The notes below the pieces were generated by a model that was given only the letters and a program-made list of their open reading frames with translations, was not told where the DNA came from and ran no database searches. The translations under genes were made by a program, and so were the position numbers. DNA of 64,000 bases from Streptomyces sp. A2-16 (GTDB taxonomy: Bacteria > Actinomycetota > Actinomycetes > Streptomycetales > Streptomycetaceae): contig NZ_CP063808.1 of the NCBI RefSeq assembly GCF_018128905.1, positions 3,844,001-3,908,000 on the forward strand, in the 5' to 3' direction. Positions 36,026-44,427 of the stretch are shown one piece after another (positions within the stretch are counted from its first letter, which is position 1; each line of letters opens with the position of its first letter).

Positions 36026-38367
36026 GCCGAGGCCTCCTTCAGGGCCTGCCAGACCCGCTCGGGCGTGCAGGGCATCCGCAGGTCGCGCACGCCCAGTGGC
36101 CGCAGCGCGTCCACGATCGCTCCCACGACGGCCGGCGTGGAGGCGATGGTGCCGGCCTCGCCGACTCCCTTGACGCCCAGCGGATTCGTCGTCGCGGGAG
36201 TCTCCGTCCGGTCCGTGACGAACTCGGGCAGGTCCGGCGCCGCGGGCACCAGATAGTCGGCCATCGTGCCGGAGACCAGGTTGCCCTCCTCGTCGTAGAC
36301 CGCCTCCTCGTACAGGGCCTGCGCGATGCCCTGCGCGAGCCCGCCGTGCACCTGGCCCTCGACGATCAGCGGGTTGATCACCCGGCCGACGTCGTCGACG
36401 GCGACGTACGACCTGATCCGGGTCTGCCCGGTCTCGGTGTCGACCTCCACCGCGCACAGGTGGGTGCCGTGCGGATAGGAGAAGTTGTCCGGGTCGGTCA
36501 GGTGTCCGGCGTTGATGGTGGGCTCCACGCCGTCGGGCAGGTCGTGCGAGGTGAACGTCTCGAAGGCGATCTCCTGGATCGTCCTCCGCGCGTCGGGCGA
36601 GCCCTTCACGGAGAAGACGCCGTCCGTGAACTCCAGGTCCCCCTCGTTCGCCTCGAGCAGATGCGCGGCGACCTTCCGGGCCTTGTCCACCACCTTGGTG
36701 GCCGCGTGATGCACGGCCGTGCCGCCGACCACCAGCGACCGCGAGCCGTAGGTGTCCATGCCCTGCGGGGCCGCCCTGGTGTCGCCGTGCACCACCTGGA
36801 CGTCGTCGAAGGGCACCCCGAGCACGTCGGCGGCGATCTGGCTCCAGCTGGTCGCATGCCCCTGCCCGTGCGGACTGGTTCCCGTGACCACCTCGACCTT
36901 GCCGGTCGGCAGCATGCGCACGCTCGCCGCCTCCCAGCCGCCGGCCGCGTACCTGAGATCCCGCAGCACCCGGCTCGGGGCGAGCCCGCACATCTCGGTG
37001 TACGTGGACACCCCGATCCCGAGGCGTACGGTGTCGCCCCGCTGGTTGCGGTCCGCCTGCTCCGCGCGCAGCTTGTCGTAGTCGAACAGCGCGAGCGCCT
37101 TGTCCGTCGCGGCCTCGTAGTTGCCGCTGTCGTAGGTCAGGCCCGCGATCGTCGTGTAGGGGAACTCCTCGTGCCGGATCCAGTTGCGGCGCCGCAACTC
37201 CACCGGATCCAGGCCGAGTTCGTCCGCCAGCTCGTCCATGATCCGTTCGATGGCGTACGTCGCCTCCGGCCGTCCCGCGCCGCGGTAGGCGTCCGTCGGC
37301 GTCCTGGTCGTGAAGACGCCGGTGACGTTGAGTTCGTAGGAACCCATCTTGTAGATGCCCGGGTACATGAACGCGCCCAGGATCGGGATGCCCGGTGTGA
37401 CCAGCATCAGATAGGCGCCCATGTCGACCAGCAGGTCCGCCTTGAGGCCGAGCAGGGTGCCGTCGCGGTTCGCGGCGATCTCGATGTCCTGGATCATGCC
37501 CCGGCCGTGGTGCGTGGCGAGGTAGCCCTCGGAGCGGGACTCGGTCCACTTCACGGGCCGTCCGAGACGGCGTGCGACCGCGAGGGTGATCGCCTCCTCG
37601 CCGTACACCTGGAGCTTGGAGCCGAAGCCGCCGCCCACGTCCGGGGCGACCACCCGCAGCTTGTGCTCGGGGACACCGGTGACCACGGCGAGCATGACCC
37701 TGAGGATGTGCGGGATCTGGGTCGAGGAGTGGACCGTGTACTCGTCGGACGCGGCGGTCGGGGTGACGACGACCGCGCGCGGCTCCATGGCGTTGGGGAT
37801 CAGCCGCTGCTGGTGGTAGCGGCGCTTGAGGGTCACCTCGGCGCGCCGGCGTACTTCGGCGAAGTCCTCGCCGGTGCGCAGGGGCCAGTCGTAGCAGCGG
37901 TTGGTGCCCTTGTCGGAGTGGACGAGGGGGGCTCCCTCGGCCAGCGCCTCCTCCAGGTCGAGGACCGGCGGCAGGGGTGTGTACTCGACCTCCACGGCCT
38001 CCAGCGCGTCGGCGGCGGCGTACCGGTCGCGGGCCACGACGACGGCCACCGGGTCGCCCGCGAAGCGCACCTCGGAGGTCGCGATCGGCGGGTGGTCGGG
38101 AAGGACGATGTCCTCGGTCACCGGCCAGGCGCAGGGGAGGGAACCCATGCCCTCCGCGAGATCGGCACCGCTGAACGCGGCGACCACGCCCGGGCGTTCG
38201 AGCGCGGGGGAGACGTCGACCCGGTCCACGCGCGCGTGTGCCATGGGACTGCGCAGGACGGCCAGGTGAAGCATCCCGGTGGCGTCGATGTTGTCGGTCC
38301 AGCGGGTCTGTCCGGTGAGCAGGCGGGCGTCCTCCTTGCGCAGCCGTGCCGTGCCGACCTCGCTCAT
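36022..38367 (-). CDS. Molybdopterin-binding large subunit, form II CO dehydrogenase-like (AYRGAGR), 781 aa
   Basis: A xanthine-oxidase-family catalytic subunit. It starts MSEVGTARLRKEDARLLTGQ, has the molybdopterin loops VGGGFGSKLQVYGEE (about 244-258) and AYRGAGRPEAT (360-370), the segment GQGHATSWSQIAADVLGVP and the likely catalytic Glu in GVGEAGTIASTP near the C-terminus. Position 360-366 is AYRGAGR, the form II signature; true aerobic CO dehydrogenases (form I) have AYxCSFR with the Cys that binds copper. Without this Cys, CO oxidation is doubtful, and an aldehyde or N-heterocycle hydroxylase role is more likely. ATGA overlaps link it to both neighbours. Confidence 0.93.
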   Translation of the reverse strand: MSEVGTARLRKEDARLLTGQTRWTDNIDATGMLHLAVLRSPMAHARVDRVDVSPALERPGVVAAFSGADLAEGMGSLPCAWPVTEDIVLPDHPPIATSEVRFAGDPVAVVVARDRYAAADALEAVEVEYTPLPPVLDLEEALAEGAPLVHSDKGTNRCYDWPLRTGEDFAEVRRRAEVTLKRRYHQQRLIPNAMEPRAVVVTPTAASDEYTVHSSTQIPHILRVMLAVVTGVPEHKLRVVAPDVGGGFGSKLQVYGEEAITLAVARRLGRPVKWTESRSEGYLATHHGRGMIQDIEIAANRDGTLLGLKADLLVDMGAYLMLVTPGIPILGAFMYPGIYKMGSYELNVTGVFTTRTPTDAYRGAGRPEATYAIERIMDELADELGLDPVELRRRNWIRHEEFPYTTIAGLTYDSGNYEAATDKALALFDYDKLRAEQADRNQRGDTVRLGIGVSTYTEMCGLAPSRVLRDLRYAAGGWEAASVRMLPTGKVEVVTGTSPHGQGHATSWSQIAADVLGVPFDDVQVVHGDTRAAPQGMDTYGSRSLVVGGTAVHHAATKVVDKARKVAAHLLEANEGDLEFTDGVFSVKGSPDARRTIQEIAFETFTSHDLPDGVEPTINAGHLTDPDNFSYPHGTHLCAVEVDTETGQTRIRSYVAVDDVGRVINPLIVEGQVHGGLAQGIAQALYEEAVYDEEGNLVSGTMADYLVPAAPDLPEFVTDRTETPATTNPLGVKGVGEAGTIASTPAVVGAIVDALRPLGVRDLRMPCTPERVWQALKEASA

Positions 38368-38843
38368 GTCGCCACCCCCTGCTCGGCCGTTTCGGCGGCG
38401 TCCAGGACGGCCCGCACGATGTTCTGGTAGCCCGTGCAGCGGCAGAGGTTGCCCTCCAGGGCGTGGCGCACCTCGTCCGGGGTCGGACGGGCGTTGTCGC
38501 GCAGCAGGTCGCGCGCGGCCATGAGCATGCCGGGGGTGCAGTAGCCGCACTGGAGCGCGTGCCGCTCGTGGAAGGCGTGCTGCAGGGCGGTCCACTCGCC
38601 GTCCCGGGCGAGCCCCTGCACCGTGGTCACTTCGCTCCCGTCCGCCTGGACGGCGAGGACCGAGCAGCTCTTGACGCTCGCACCGTCGAGATCGACCGTG
38701 CAGGCCCCGCAGTTGGAGGTGTCGCAGCCGATCGGGGTGCCGGTCAGACCCAGCCGGTCACGCAGGTAGTGGATCAGCAGGAGACGAGGCTCCACCTCGT
38801 CCTGGTACACCGTGCCGTCCACCTTCACCGAGATACGGGTCAT
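38364..38843 (-). CDS. [2Fe-2S] small subunit of CO dehydrogenase-like hydroxylase (CoxS type), 159 aa
   Basis: Two clusters are evident. The plant-type ferredoxin cluster has GCDTSNCGACTVDLDG followed by Cys in SVKSC; the second is the all-helical cluster with QCGYCTPGMLMAARDLL and GNLCRCTGYQNIVRA. Electrons pass from molybdopterin through both to FAD. It is the first gene of the operon. The ATG at 38841-38843 follows GGGAGGG; a longer frame upstream lacks a ribosome-binding site. A TAGAGT box lies 35 nt upstream. Confidence 0.93.
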   Translation of the reverse strand: MTRISVKVDGTVYQDEVEPRLLLIHYLRDRLGLTGTPIGCDTSNCGACTVDLDGASVKSCSVLAVQADGSEVTTVQGLARDGEWTALQHAFHERHALQCGYCTPGMLMAARDLLRDNARPTPDEVRHALEGNLCRCTGYQNIVRAVLDAAETAEQGVAT

Positions 38844-38877
38844 GTGCCCTCCCAGGACCACGGACGTGATGTGCGTC

Positions 38878-38883
38878 ACTCTA
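38878..38883 (-). promoter_or_regulatory. Candidate -10 box of the molybdenum hydroxylase operon
   Basis: TAGAGT on the minus strand would give transcription start near 38871 and a leader of about 28 nt before the first ATG. No clear -35 box is visible 17-19 nt further upstream, so an activator may be needed. Confidence 0.35.
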
Positions 38884-39006
38884 GGACCGCTCCGGGGAGG
38901 GGGCGAGAGCCGGGACGCGACTGGTTGAGCGTTAATCCGTTGCCGCCGGGGACCCGCACCTGTTGCACTTCGGGTGCCCCCGCCCTCGCACGATCCAGGA
39001 GCCCCG

Positions 39007-39117
39007 ATGCGCACTGCGTCCATGTCCATCCCGGAAGGAATCTCCCTCTCTCCAAAGGACATGACGCTTCGTGCGGTTGCTCAACCTCGGAATCCTCGCC
39101 CATGTCGACGCCGGTAA
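39007..39117 (+). CDS. Possible leader peptide overlapping the GTPase start, 36 aa
   Basis: An ATG at 39007 has an AGGAG ribosome-binding site at 38997-39001 with ideal 5-nt spacing, better than that of the GTPase. It reads MRTASMSIPEGISLSPKDMT onward and ends in CRRR at a TAA (39115-39117), 47 nt inside the GTPase gene in another frame. Codon bias is weak, as usual for leader peptides. TetM-type ribosome-protection genes are known to have regulatory leader peptides; whether this one works that way is an inference. Confidence 0.35.
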   Translation: MRTASMSIPEGISLSPKDMTLRAVAQPRNPRPCRRR

Positions 39118-40987
39118 GACCAGTCTGACCGAGCGGCTGCTGCACTCGGTCGGAGTCGTCGACGAGCTCGGCAGCGTCGACGCCGGCAGCACCCGGACCG
39201 ACACCCTCGCCCTCGAGCGGCGGCGCGGTATCACCATCAAGTCCGCCGTCGTCTCCTTCGCGGTCGACGACGTCAACGTCAACCTCATCGACACCCCCGG
39301 CCACCCGGACTTCATCGCCGAGGTGGAGCGGGTCCTCGGCGTGCTCGACGGCGTCGTACTGGTCGTCTCGGCCGTCGAGGGCGTCCAGGCGCAGACCCGC
39401 ATCCTGATGCGGACCCTGCGGCGCCTGCGCATCCCCACCCTCCTGTTCGTCAACAAGATCGACCGGCGCGGGGCCCGGTACGACGAGCTCCTGAGGGCCG
39501 TCGCCGAGCGGCTCACCGCGGAGATCGTGCCGATGGGCACGGTGACCGCACCCGGCACCCGCGAAGCCCGCTTCGTCCCGGGGATCGGCCCCTGGGACGT
39601 CCTCGCGGACCACGACGACGAGCTGCTGTCGGCCTGGGCCGAGGGCGGGGTCGGTACGGAACAGCTGTGCGGGGCGCTGGTCGCGCAGACCCGGCAGGCC
39701 CTGGTGCACCCGGTGTTCTTCGGCTCGGCCGCCACGGGCGCGGGAGTGCCCGAACTGATCACCGGCATCAAGGAGTTGCTTCCCGCCGCCGACGCGGACC
39801 CCGAAGGGCCCGTCTCCGGCACGGTGTTCAAGGTCGAGCGGGGACCCGCCGGGGAGAAGGTCGCGTACGCGCGCCTGTTCTCCGGCACGCTCGGCATCCG
39901 CGACCGGGTGCCCTTCGGCGAGGCGCGCACCGAGGGCCGTGTCACCGCGATCAGCGTCTTCGAGGACGGCACCGACACCCCCCGGGAGGCGGTCCGGGCG
40001 GGCCGGATCGCCAAGCTCCGCGGCCTGGCCGGCGTCCGTGTCGGTGACGCGCTCGGTGAACCCCGCAAGGATCACGGCCACTTCTTCGCCCCGCCCTCCC
40101 TCGAAACGGTCCTCGTCCCGGGCCCGGACACCGACAGCACCGCGCTGCACCTGGCCCTGACCCGGCTCGCCGAGCAGGACCCGCTGATCGGCCTGCGTCA
40201 CGACGAGGAGCGCCGGGAGACCTCCGTCTCCCTCTACGGCGAGGTGCAGAAGGAGGTCATCCAGGCCACGCTCGCCGAGGAGTTCGGCCTCGACGTCACC
40301 TTCCGGGAGAGTTCGCCGCTGTGCATCGAGCGGCCGTCCGGCACGGGTGCGGCCGTGCGGTTCAACAAGAAGGACGGCAACCCGTTCCTCGCCACCGTCG
40401 GGCTGCGGGTCGACCCGGCGCCCACCGGATCGGGCGTCGAGTTCCGGCGGGAGGTGGAGCTGGGCGCCATGCCGTACGCCTTCTTCAAGGCCGTCGAGGA
40501 CACCGTGCACGAGACCCTCGGCCAGGGCCTGTACGGCTGGCGGGTCACCGACTGCACGGTCACCATGACCCACAGCGGCTACTCGCCCCGCCAGAGCCAC
40601 GCCCATCAGCGCTTCAACAAGAGCATGTCCAGCACGGGCGCCGACTTCCGCGGCGTGACCCCGCCGGTGCTGATCGATGCCCTGCGCCGGGCGGGCACCT
40701 GGGTGTACGAGCCCGTGCACCGGTTCCGTGTGGAGGCCCCCGCCGACACCCTCGGGGCGCTGCTGCCGGCGCTGGCCGCGCTAGGTGCCGTACCGGAGAC
40801 CACCGAGACCCGTGGGGGGACCGGCACGGTGGAGGGGACGGTACCGGCGGCCCGGCTCCACGAGCTGGAGCAACGGCTGCCCGGTCTCACCAGGGGTGAG
40901 GGCGAGTCGGAGAGCTCCTTCGACCACTACGCGCGCATCACCCACGGCAATGTCCCGTTTCGACCGGGCCCTACCCTGAAAAGCTGA
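39071..40987 (+). CDS. OtrA/TetM-like translation-factor GTPase (putative ribosome protection protein), 638 aa
   Basis: An EF-G-like GTPase without the insertion typical of EF-G. G1 is AHVDAGKTS (10-18), the switch region RRGITIKSA (51-59), G3 DTPGH (74-78) and G4 NKID (128-131). Domains II-V follow: FKVERGPAGEKVAYARLFSG, then the domain IV segment GVEFRREVELGAMPYAFFKAVE and SHAHQRFNKSMSSTGADF. This architecture and length match OtrA/Tet(M)-type proteins that dislodge tetracycline from the ribosome. Many Streptomyces carry such chromosomal homologues without proven resistance. The GTG at 39071 has only AAAGGA at 12-nt spacing; coupling to the leader ORF at 39007 could aid initiation. Confidence 0.85.
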   Translation: MRLLNLGILAHVDAGKTSLTERLLHSVGVVDELGSVDAGSTRTDTLALERRRGITIKSAVVSFAVDDVNVNLIDTPGHPDFIAEVERVLGVLDGVVLVVSAVEGVQAQTRILMRTLRRLRIPTLLFVNKIDRRGARYDELLRAVAERLTAEIVPMGTVTAPGTREARFVPGIGPWDVLADHDDELLSAWAEGGVGTEQLCGALVAQTRQALVHPVFFGSAATGAGVPELITGIKELLPAADADPEGPVSGTVFKVERGPAGEKVAYARLFSGTLGIRDRVPFGEARTEGRVTAISVFEDGTDTPREAVRAGRIAKLRGLAGVRVGDALGEPRKDHGHFFAPPSLETVLVPGPDTDSTALHLALTRLAEQDPLIGLRHDEERRETSVSLYGEVQKEVIQATLAEEFGLDVTFRESSPLCIERPSGTGAAVRFNKKDGNPFLATVGLRVDPAPTGSGVEFRREVELGAMPYAFFKAVEDTVHETLGQGLYGWRVTDCTVTMTHSGYSPRQSHAHQRFNKSMSSTGADFRGVTPPVLIDALRRAGTWVYEPVHRFRVEAPADTLGALLPALAALGAVPETTETRGGTGTVEGTVPAARLHELEQRLPGLTRGEGESESSFDHYARITHGNVPFRPGPTLKS

Positions 40988-41046
40988 AACTTACTCATCA
41001 GTCATAAGTGTTGACGGTGTGCCGGATGAGTCGGACTGTAAGGTAC

Positions 41047-42900
41047 ATGCCGAATATGCGTGCGCGTCTGCTCGTTGTTCTGGTTGTCCTCTGTGGATTC
41101 CTGACGGTTGCGGGTACCCCGTCCGCTTCCGCCGCCGCCATCGCCGACTCCCTGTCCTTCGACGGCACCGCCCTCACCGTGGCGAACGGCCGCTTCGTCG
41201 ACGGCAACGGCCGCGAGGTCGTGCTGCGCGGCTACAACGTCTCCGGCGAGACCAAGCTCGCCGAGAACAAGGGCCTGCCCTTCGCCTCCGTCGCCGACGC
41301 CAGGAAGTCGGCGACCGCCCTGAGAGCCCTCGGCGGCGGCAACTCCGTGCGCTTCCTGCTCTCGTGGGCGTACGCGGAACCGGTGAAGGGCCAGGTCGAC
41401 ACCACGTACCTGGCGAACGCCACCGCGCAGATGCGCGCGTTCCTCGACGCGGGCATCCGGGTCTACCCCGACTTCCACCAGGACCTGTACTCCCGCTGGC
41501 TGTTCAACTCGGGCAGCTGGTACACCGGCGACGGCGCTCCCGCGTGGGCGGTGGCGCTCGGCAACTACTCCGCCGAGTCCTGCGGCATCTGCTTCATGTG
41601 GGGCCAGAACATCACCCAGAACGGCGCGGTGAAGGCCGGCCAGTACGACTTCTGGCACAACAACCACGGCCTCCAGGACTACTTCCTGGCCACCGCCCAG
41701 AAGACCATGGCGTACATCAGGGCCAACCTGACCGACGAGCAGTTCGCCGGCGTGGTCGGATTCGACCCCTACAACGAGCCCTACGCCGGCAGCTACGACT
41801 CCGGCCAGAACAGCCGCACGTGGGAGCGCGACGTGCTGTGGCCCTTCTACGTGAAGTTCCGGGCCCGGATGGACGCTGCCGGCTGGACGGACAAGCCCGC
41901 CCTGGTCGAGCCGAACCTGTTCTGGAACGGCAACGTCAGCAAGGAGGAGGGCGGACTGCTCGACGCGGGCACGCTCGGCTCCCGGTACGTCTTCAACACC
42001 CACTTCTACGACCAGAAGGCCATCTCCGGCATCCTGATGTGGGGCAACGCCTCCGACGGCCAGTACGTCGGCGACTTCGGCACGGTCCGCGACCGCGCGG
42101 CGGCGGCCGGCACGACGTCCTTGGTCAGCGAGTTCGGGCATCCGCTGAACGGCTCGACCGCGGGCAAGGCGCCGACCGTCCTCAAGGCCATGTACCAGGC
42201 TCTGGACTCCCGGGTGAAGGGCGCCAACTGGTGGACCACGCCCGCTGCTTCGGGGCCTGTCCTGTCCGGCACCCAGTGGCAGTGGGACATCTACAACGGC
42301 CGCCACCACGAGCTGATGAACGACAACCCCGACAAGGTCATGACCTCGGGCGACGCCTGGAACGACGAGGACCTGTCGGCCGTACGGCTCGACGACTCGG
42401 GCACGGCGGTGCTCCGCCAGGACGCCCGGCTCCTCGACCGGATCTACCCGAGCGCCACCTCCGGCAGCACGGTCGCCTTCACCTACGAGGACCGCTCGCG
42501 CGACGGCTCCACGACCCTGACCTGGAACCCCGTGCCGAGCAGCCTGCCGAAGGTGTCGTCGCTGGTCGGGTCCGGCCAGTACGCGGTGCTGGTGTGGCGT
42601 TCGAACAGCGGCTCGACACCCACCGAACTCCATCTGCCCGCCTCCTTCCCGACCGCGACCACCACCGTCGTCTCCGACCTGGGCACGGTGTACGGCCCGC
42701 CGTCCTACACCTCGTCCACCCCGGTCGGCGCGGCGGTCGAACCGGGCGGCACGGGCAGCCGCCGACTGCTGCTCACCGACGCGGACTCCGGCGTCCTGCA
42801 CTACGCGCTGGTGACCAACGGGGCGACCTCGCCCTCGGCGTCCGTGCTGAGCGCGGCGAAGGCCGAGCTGGCGGCCTGGGTGGCCCAGAAGATCGGCTGA
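41047..42900 (+). CDS. Secreted GH5-type glycoside hydrolase (endoglycoceramidase-like), 617 aa
   Basis: A signal peptide (MPNMRARLLVVLVVLCGFLT then VAGTPSASAAA) is followed by a GH5 TIM barrel (about 35-420). The acid/base Glu244 is in FDPYNEPYAG and the nucleophile Glu362 in LVSEFGHPL, with DFHQDLYSRW and FNTHFYDQ on the barrel. This spacing is that of GH5 subfamilies acting on glycolipids (endoglycoceramidase) and related secreted cellulase-family enzymes. A beta-sandwich-like C-terminal part (about 440-617) follows. A weak ribosome-binding site TAAGG precedes the ATG at 41047; an earlier in-frame ATG at 41008 would put 13 extra residues before the n-region. Substrate not provable from sequence. 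Confidence 0.82.
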   Translation: MPNMRARLLVVLVVLCGFLTVAGTPSASAAAIADSLSFDGTALTVANGRFVDGNGREVVLRGYNVSGETKLAENKGLPFASVADARKSATALRALGGGNSVRFLLSWAYAEPVKGQVDTTYLANATAQMRAFLDAGIRVYPDFHQDLYSRWLFNSGSWYTGDGAPAWAVALGNYSAESCGICFMWGQNITQNGAVKAGQYDFWHNNHGLQDYFLATAQKTMAYIRANLTDEQFAGVVGFDPYNEPYAGSYDSGQNSRTWERDVLWPFYVKFRARMDAAGWTDKPALVEPNLFWNGNVSKEEGGLLDAGTLGSRYVFNTHFYDQKAISGILMWGNASDGQYVGDFGTVRDRAAAAGTTSLVSEFGHPLNGSTAGKAPTVLKAMYQALDSRVKGANWWTTPAASGPVLSGTQWQWDIYNGRHHELMNDNPDKVMTSGDAWNDEDLSAVRLDDSGTAVLRQDARLLDRIYPSATSGSTVAFTYEDRSRDGSTTLTWNPVPSSLPKVSSLVGSGQYAVLVWRSNSGSTPTELHLPASFPTATTTVVSDLGTVYGPPSYTSSTPVGAAVEPGGTGSRRLLLTDADSGVLHYALVTNGATSPSASVLSAAKAELAAWVAQKIG

Positions 42901-42937
42901 GCACGACAGGACGGGCTTGCCCGGTGCCGACGCAGGA

Positions 42938-42975
42938 AGCCGGGTACCGCCTCTGCGAGGAGGCGGTACCCGGCT
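42938..42975. terminator. Bidirectional terminator between GH5 and beta-propeller genes
   Basis: AGCCGGGTACCGCCT (42938-42952) pairs perfectly with AGGCGGTACCCGGCT (42961-42975); one more C-G pair closes a 6-nt loop, giving a 16-bp stem. The two convergent genes end 38 and 23 bp away. Confidence 0.85.
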
Positions 42976-42997
42976 CGGTCGTGCCGGATCCCATGGG

Positions 42998-44242
42998 CTA
43001 CGAGGAGGGGCTGGTCCAGTTCGCGGCCACGTGCCCCAGCCGCACCCGCTGCGGGTGGTCGCCCACCGGGACGGACGCCGTCTTCTGCCCGGTCGCGAAG
43101 TCGATCGTGGTGACCTGGTCGGCACCGCTCTCGGAGACCACACAGCTCTTGCCGTCGCCGCTGACGGTGGCCCAGTAGGGCTTCGAGGCGGTGACGAGCG
43201 GGCCTTCCTGGAGGGTGGCGCGGTTCACGACGGTCGCGTAGTCGTCCATCGTGCCCGCGACGCACAGCTTGCTGCCGTCCGGGCTCATCGAGAGGCCGTG
43301 GTGGCGCGAGTCGTTGACCATAGTGGTGCGGTCGTCGCTGGTCGCCGGGTTCTTCGGGAGGGTCTTCGTGCGGGTGATCTTGTCGGTGGCGAGGTCGTAC
43401 TCGAAGAAGCCGTTGAAGAACGACACCTGGAAGTACAGCTTGGACTCGTCCGGCGAGAACACGGCGGGACGGACGGCGTCGGAGTAGTCCGTGAGGCCGA
43501 TCGCGTTCAGCTTGTCCCGCATGTCGATGGTCTTGACCTGCTTGTAGGTGGTCGCGTCCACGACCGTGATGTGCCGGTCGCCCTTCGTCCAGTCCAGCCA
43601 CGGCGCGTCGGAGTCGGTGTTCACGTCACCGATCGCCATGTTCCAGATGTACTTGCCGTCCTTGGTGAAGATGTTCTCGTGCGGCTTGTCGCCGGTGGCG
43701 AACGAACCGAGCTGCTGGCCGGTGTTGATGTTCAGCACGTGGACCGTGTTCGCCGTGGACGCCGACACCGCGACCCGGGTGCCGTCGGGGGAGACCGCCA
43801 TGTGGTCCGCCCGGTAGCCCGAGACCTTGAAGCGCCAGTTGATCTTCCCGGTGGCCAGGTCGATCGACACCACGTCGGCGAAGCTGGGCCGGGAGACGAC
43901 CACCGACTTGCCGTCCGGTGTGGAGTACATGTCGTCGACGAACTGGTCGTGGCCCTCGCCGACGCTGTTGCGGATCGCCATGAAGTAGATCCACTTGATC
44001 GGATCGGCGTTGATCTCCGCCATCCGCGCGTCCTTGTCGGGGATGACGTTGATCCGGCCGATCTTCGCCAGGTCGCCGGAGGACTTGATGACGTCGGCGG
44101 TGCCGTCCCAGTTGTTGCCCACGAACAGCACCTCGCGCAGGGCGGCGCTGTCCGCGGCGGAGGCGGTGGTCGCGGGGGCGGTGACGGTCAGGACGACTGC
44201 GGCGGCCATGGCCCACAGGTGTCTGGTTCCGGGAACAGGCAT
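42998..44242 (-). CDS. Secreted YncE-like beta-propeller protein, 414 aa
   Basis: A signal peptide (MPVPGTRHLWAMAAAVVLTV then TAPATTASA, cleavage near residue 29) is followed by repeated propeller blades with the pattern SPDGxxVxVS/VxDxxT. Examples are STPDGKSVVVSRPSFADVVS, SPDGTRVAVSASTANTVHVL, TKDGKYIWNMAIGD, SPDESKLYFQVSFF, SPDGSKLCVAGTMDD and SGDGKSCVVSESGADQ. The count suggests a seven-blade propeller of the YVTN/YncE type. There is no catalytic signature; it probably binds a ligand or protein outside the cell. The ATG at 44240-44242 follows GGGAG. It is divergent from a TetR regulator. Confidence 0.82.
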   Translation of the reverse strand: MPVPGTRHLWAMAAAVVLTVTAPATTASAADSAALREVLFVGNNWDGTADVIKSSGDLAKIGRINVIPDKDARMAEINADPIKWIYFMAIRNSVGEGHDQFVDDMYSTPDGKSVVVSRPSFADVVSIDLATGKINWRFKVSGYRADHMAVSPDGTRVAVSASTANTVHVLNINTGQQLGSFATGDKPHENIFTKDGKYIWNMAIGDVNTDSDAPWLDWTKGDRHITVVDATTYKQVKTIDMRDKLNAIGLTDYSDAVRPAVFSPDESKLYFQVSFFNGFFEYDLATDKITRTKTLPKNPATSDDRTTMVNDSRHHGLSMSPDGSKLCVAGTMDDYATVVNRATLQEGPLVTASKPYWATVSGDGKSCVVSESGADQVTTIDFATGQKTASVPVGDHPQRVRLGHVAANWTSPSS

Positions 44243-44321
44243 GACGGATCTCCCTCTGGGGCGGCTCGTGACGGGGGCATGCCAAAGCGGCAAAACTGAA
44301 GATGCGTGCTTTCAGAGTGAA

Positions 44322-44337
44322 CTTACTGCAAAGTAAG
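44322..44337. promoter_or_regulatory. Inverted repeat between propeller and TetR genes, probable operator
   Basis: CTTACT-GCAA-AGTAAG is a perfect 6-4-6 inverted repeat in the divergent promoter region, 80 nt upstream of the propeller ATG and 91 nt upstream of the TetR GTG. It is the best candidate for the TetR protein's own operator. Confidence 0.5.
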
Positions 44338-44427
44338 GAAGGGGTGCCCTTCTCCACAAGACTGCGTACACGACAAAATTGGTGCTCATACGGGAGGCCG
44401 GACGCTCCGGCCCGGGTGGGAGGTGCG

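Noticed and set aside
36022..38367. Naming the operon coxSLM for true carbon monoxide dehydrogenase
   Set aside because: The active-site loop is AYRGAGR, lacking the copper-ligating Cys of AYxCSFR.
39061..39117. ATG at 39061 as an independent short gene
   Set aside because: Its AAAGGA lies only one base upstream, too close for initiation; it is in frame with the better start at 39007 and was kept only as part of that leader ORF.
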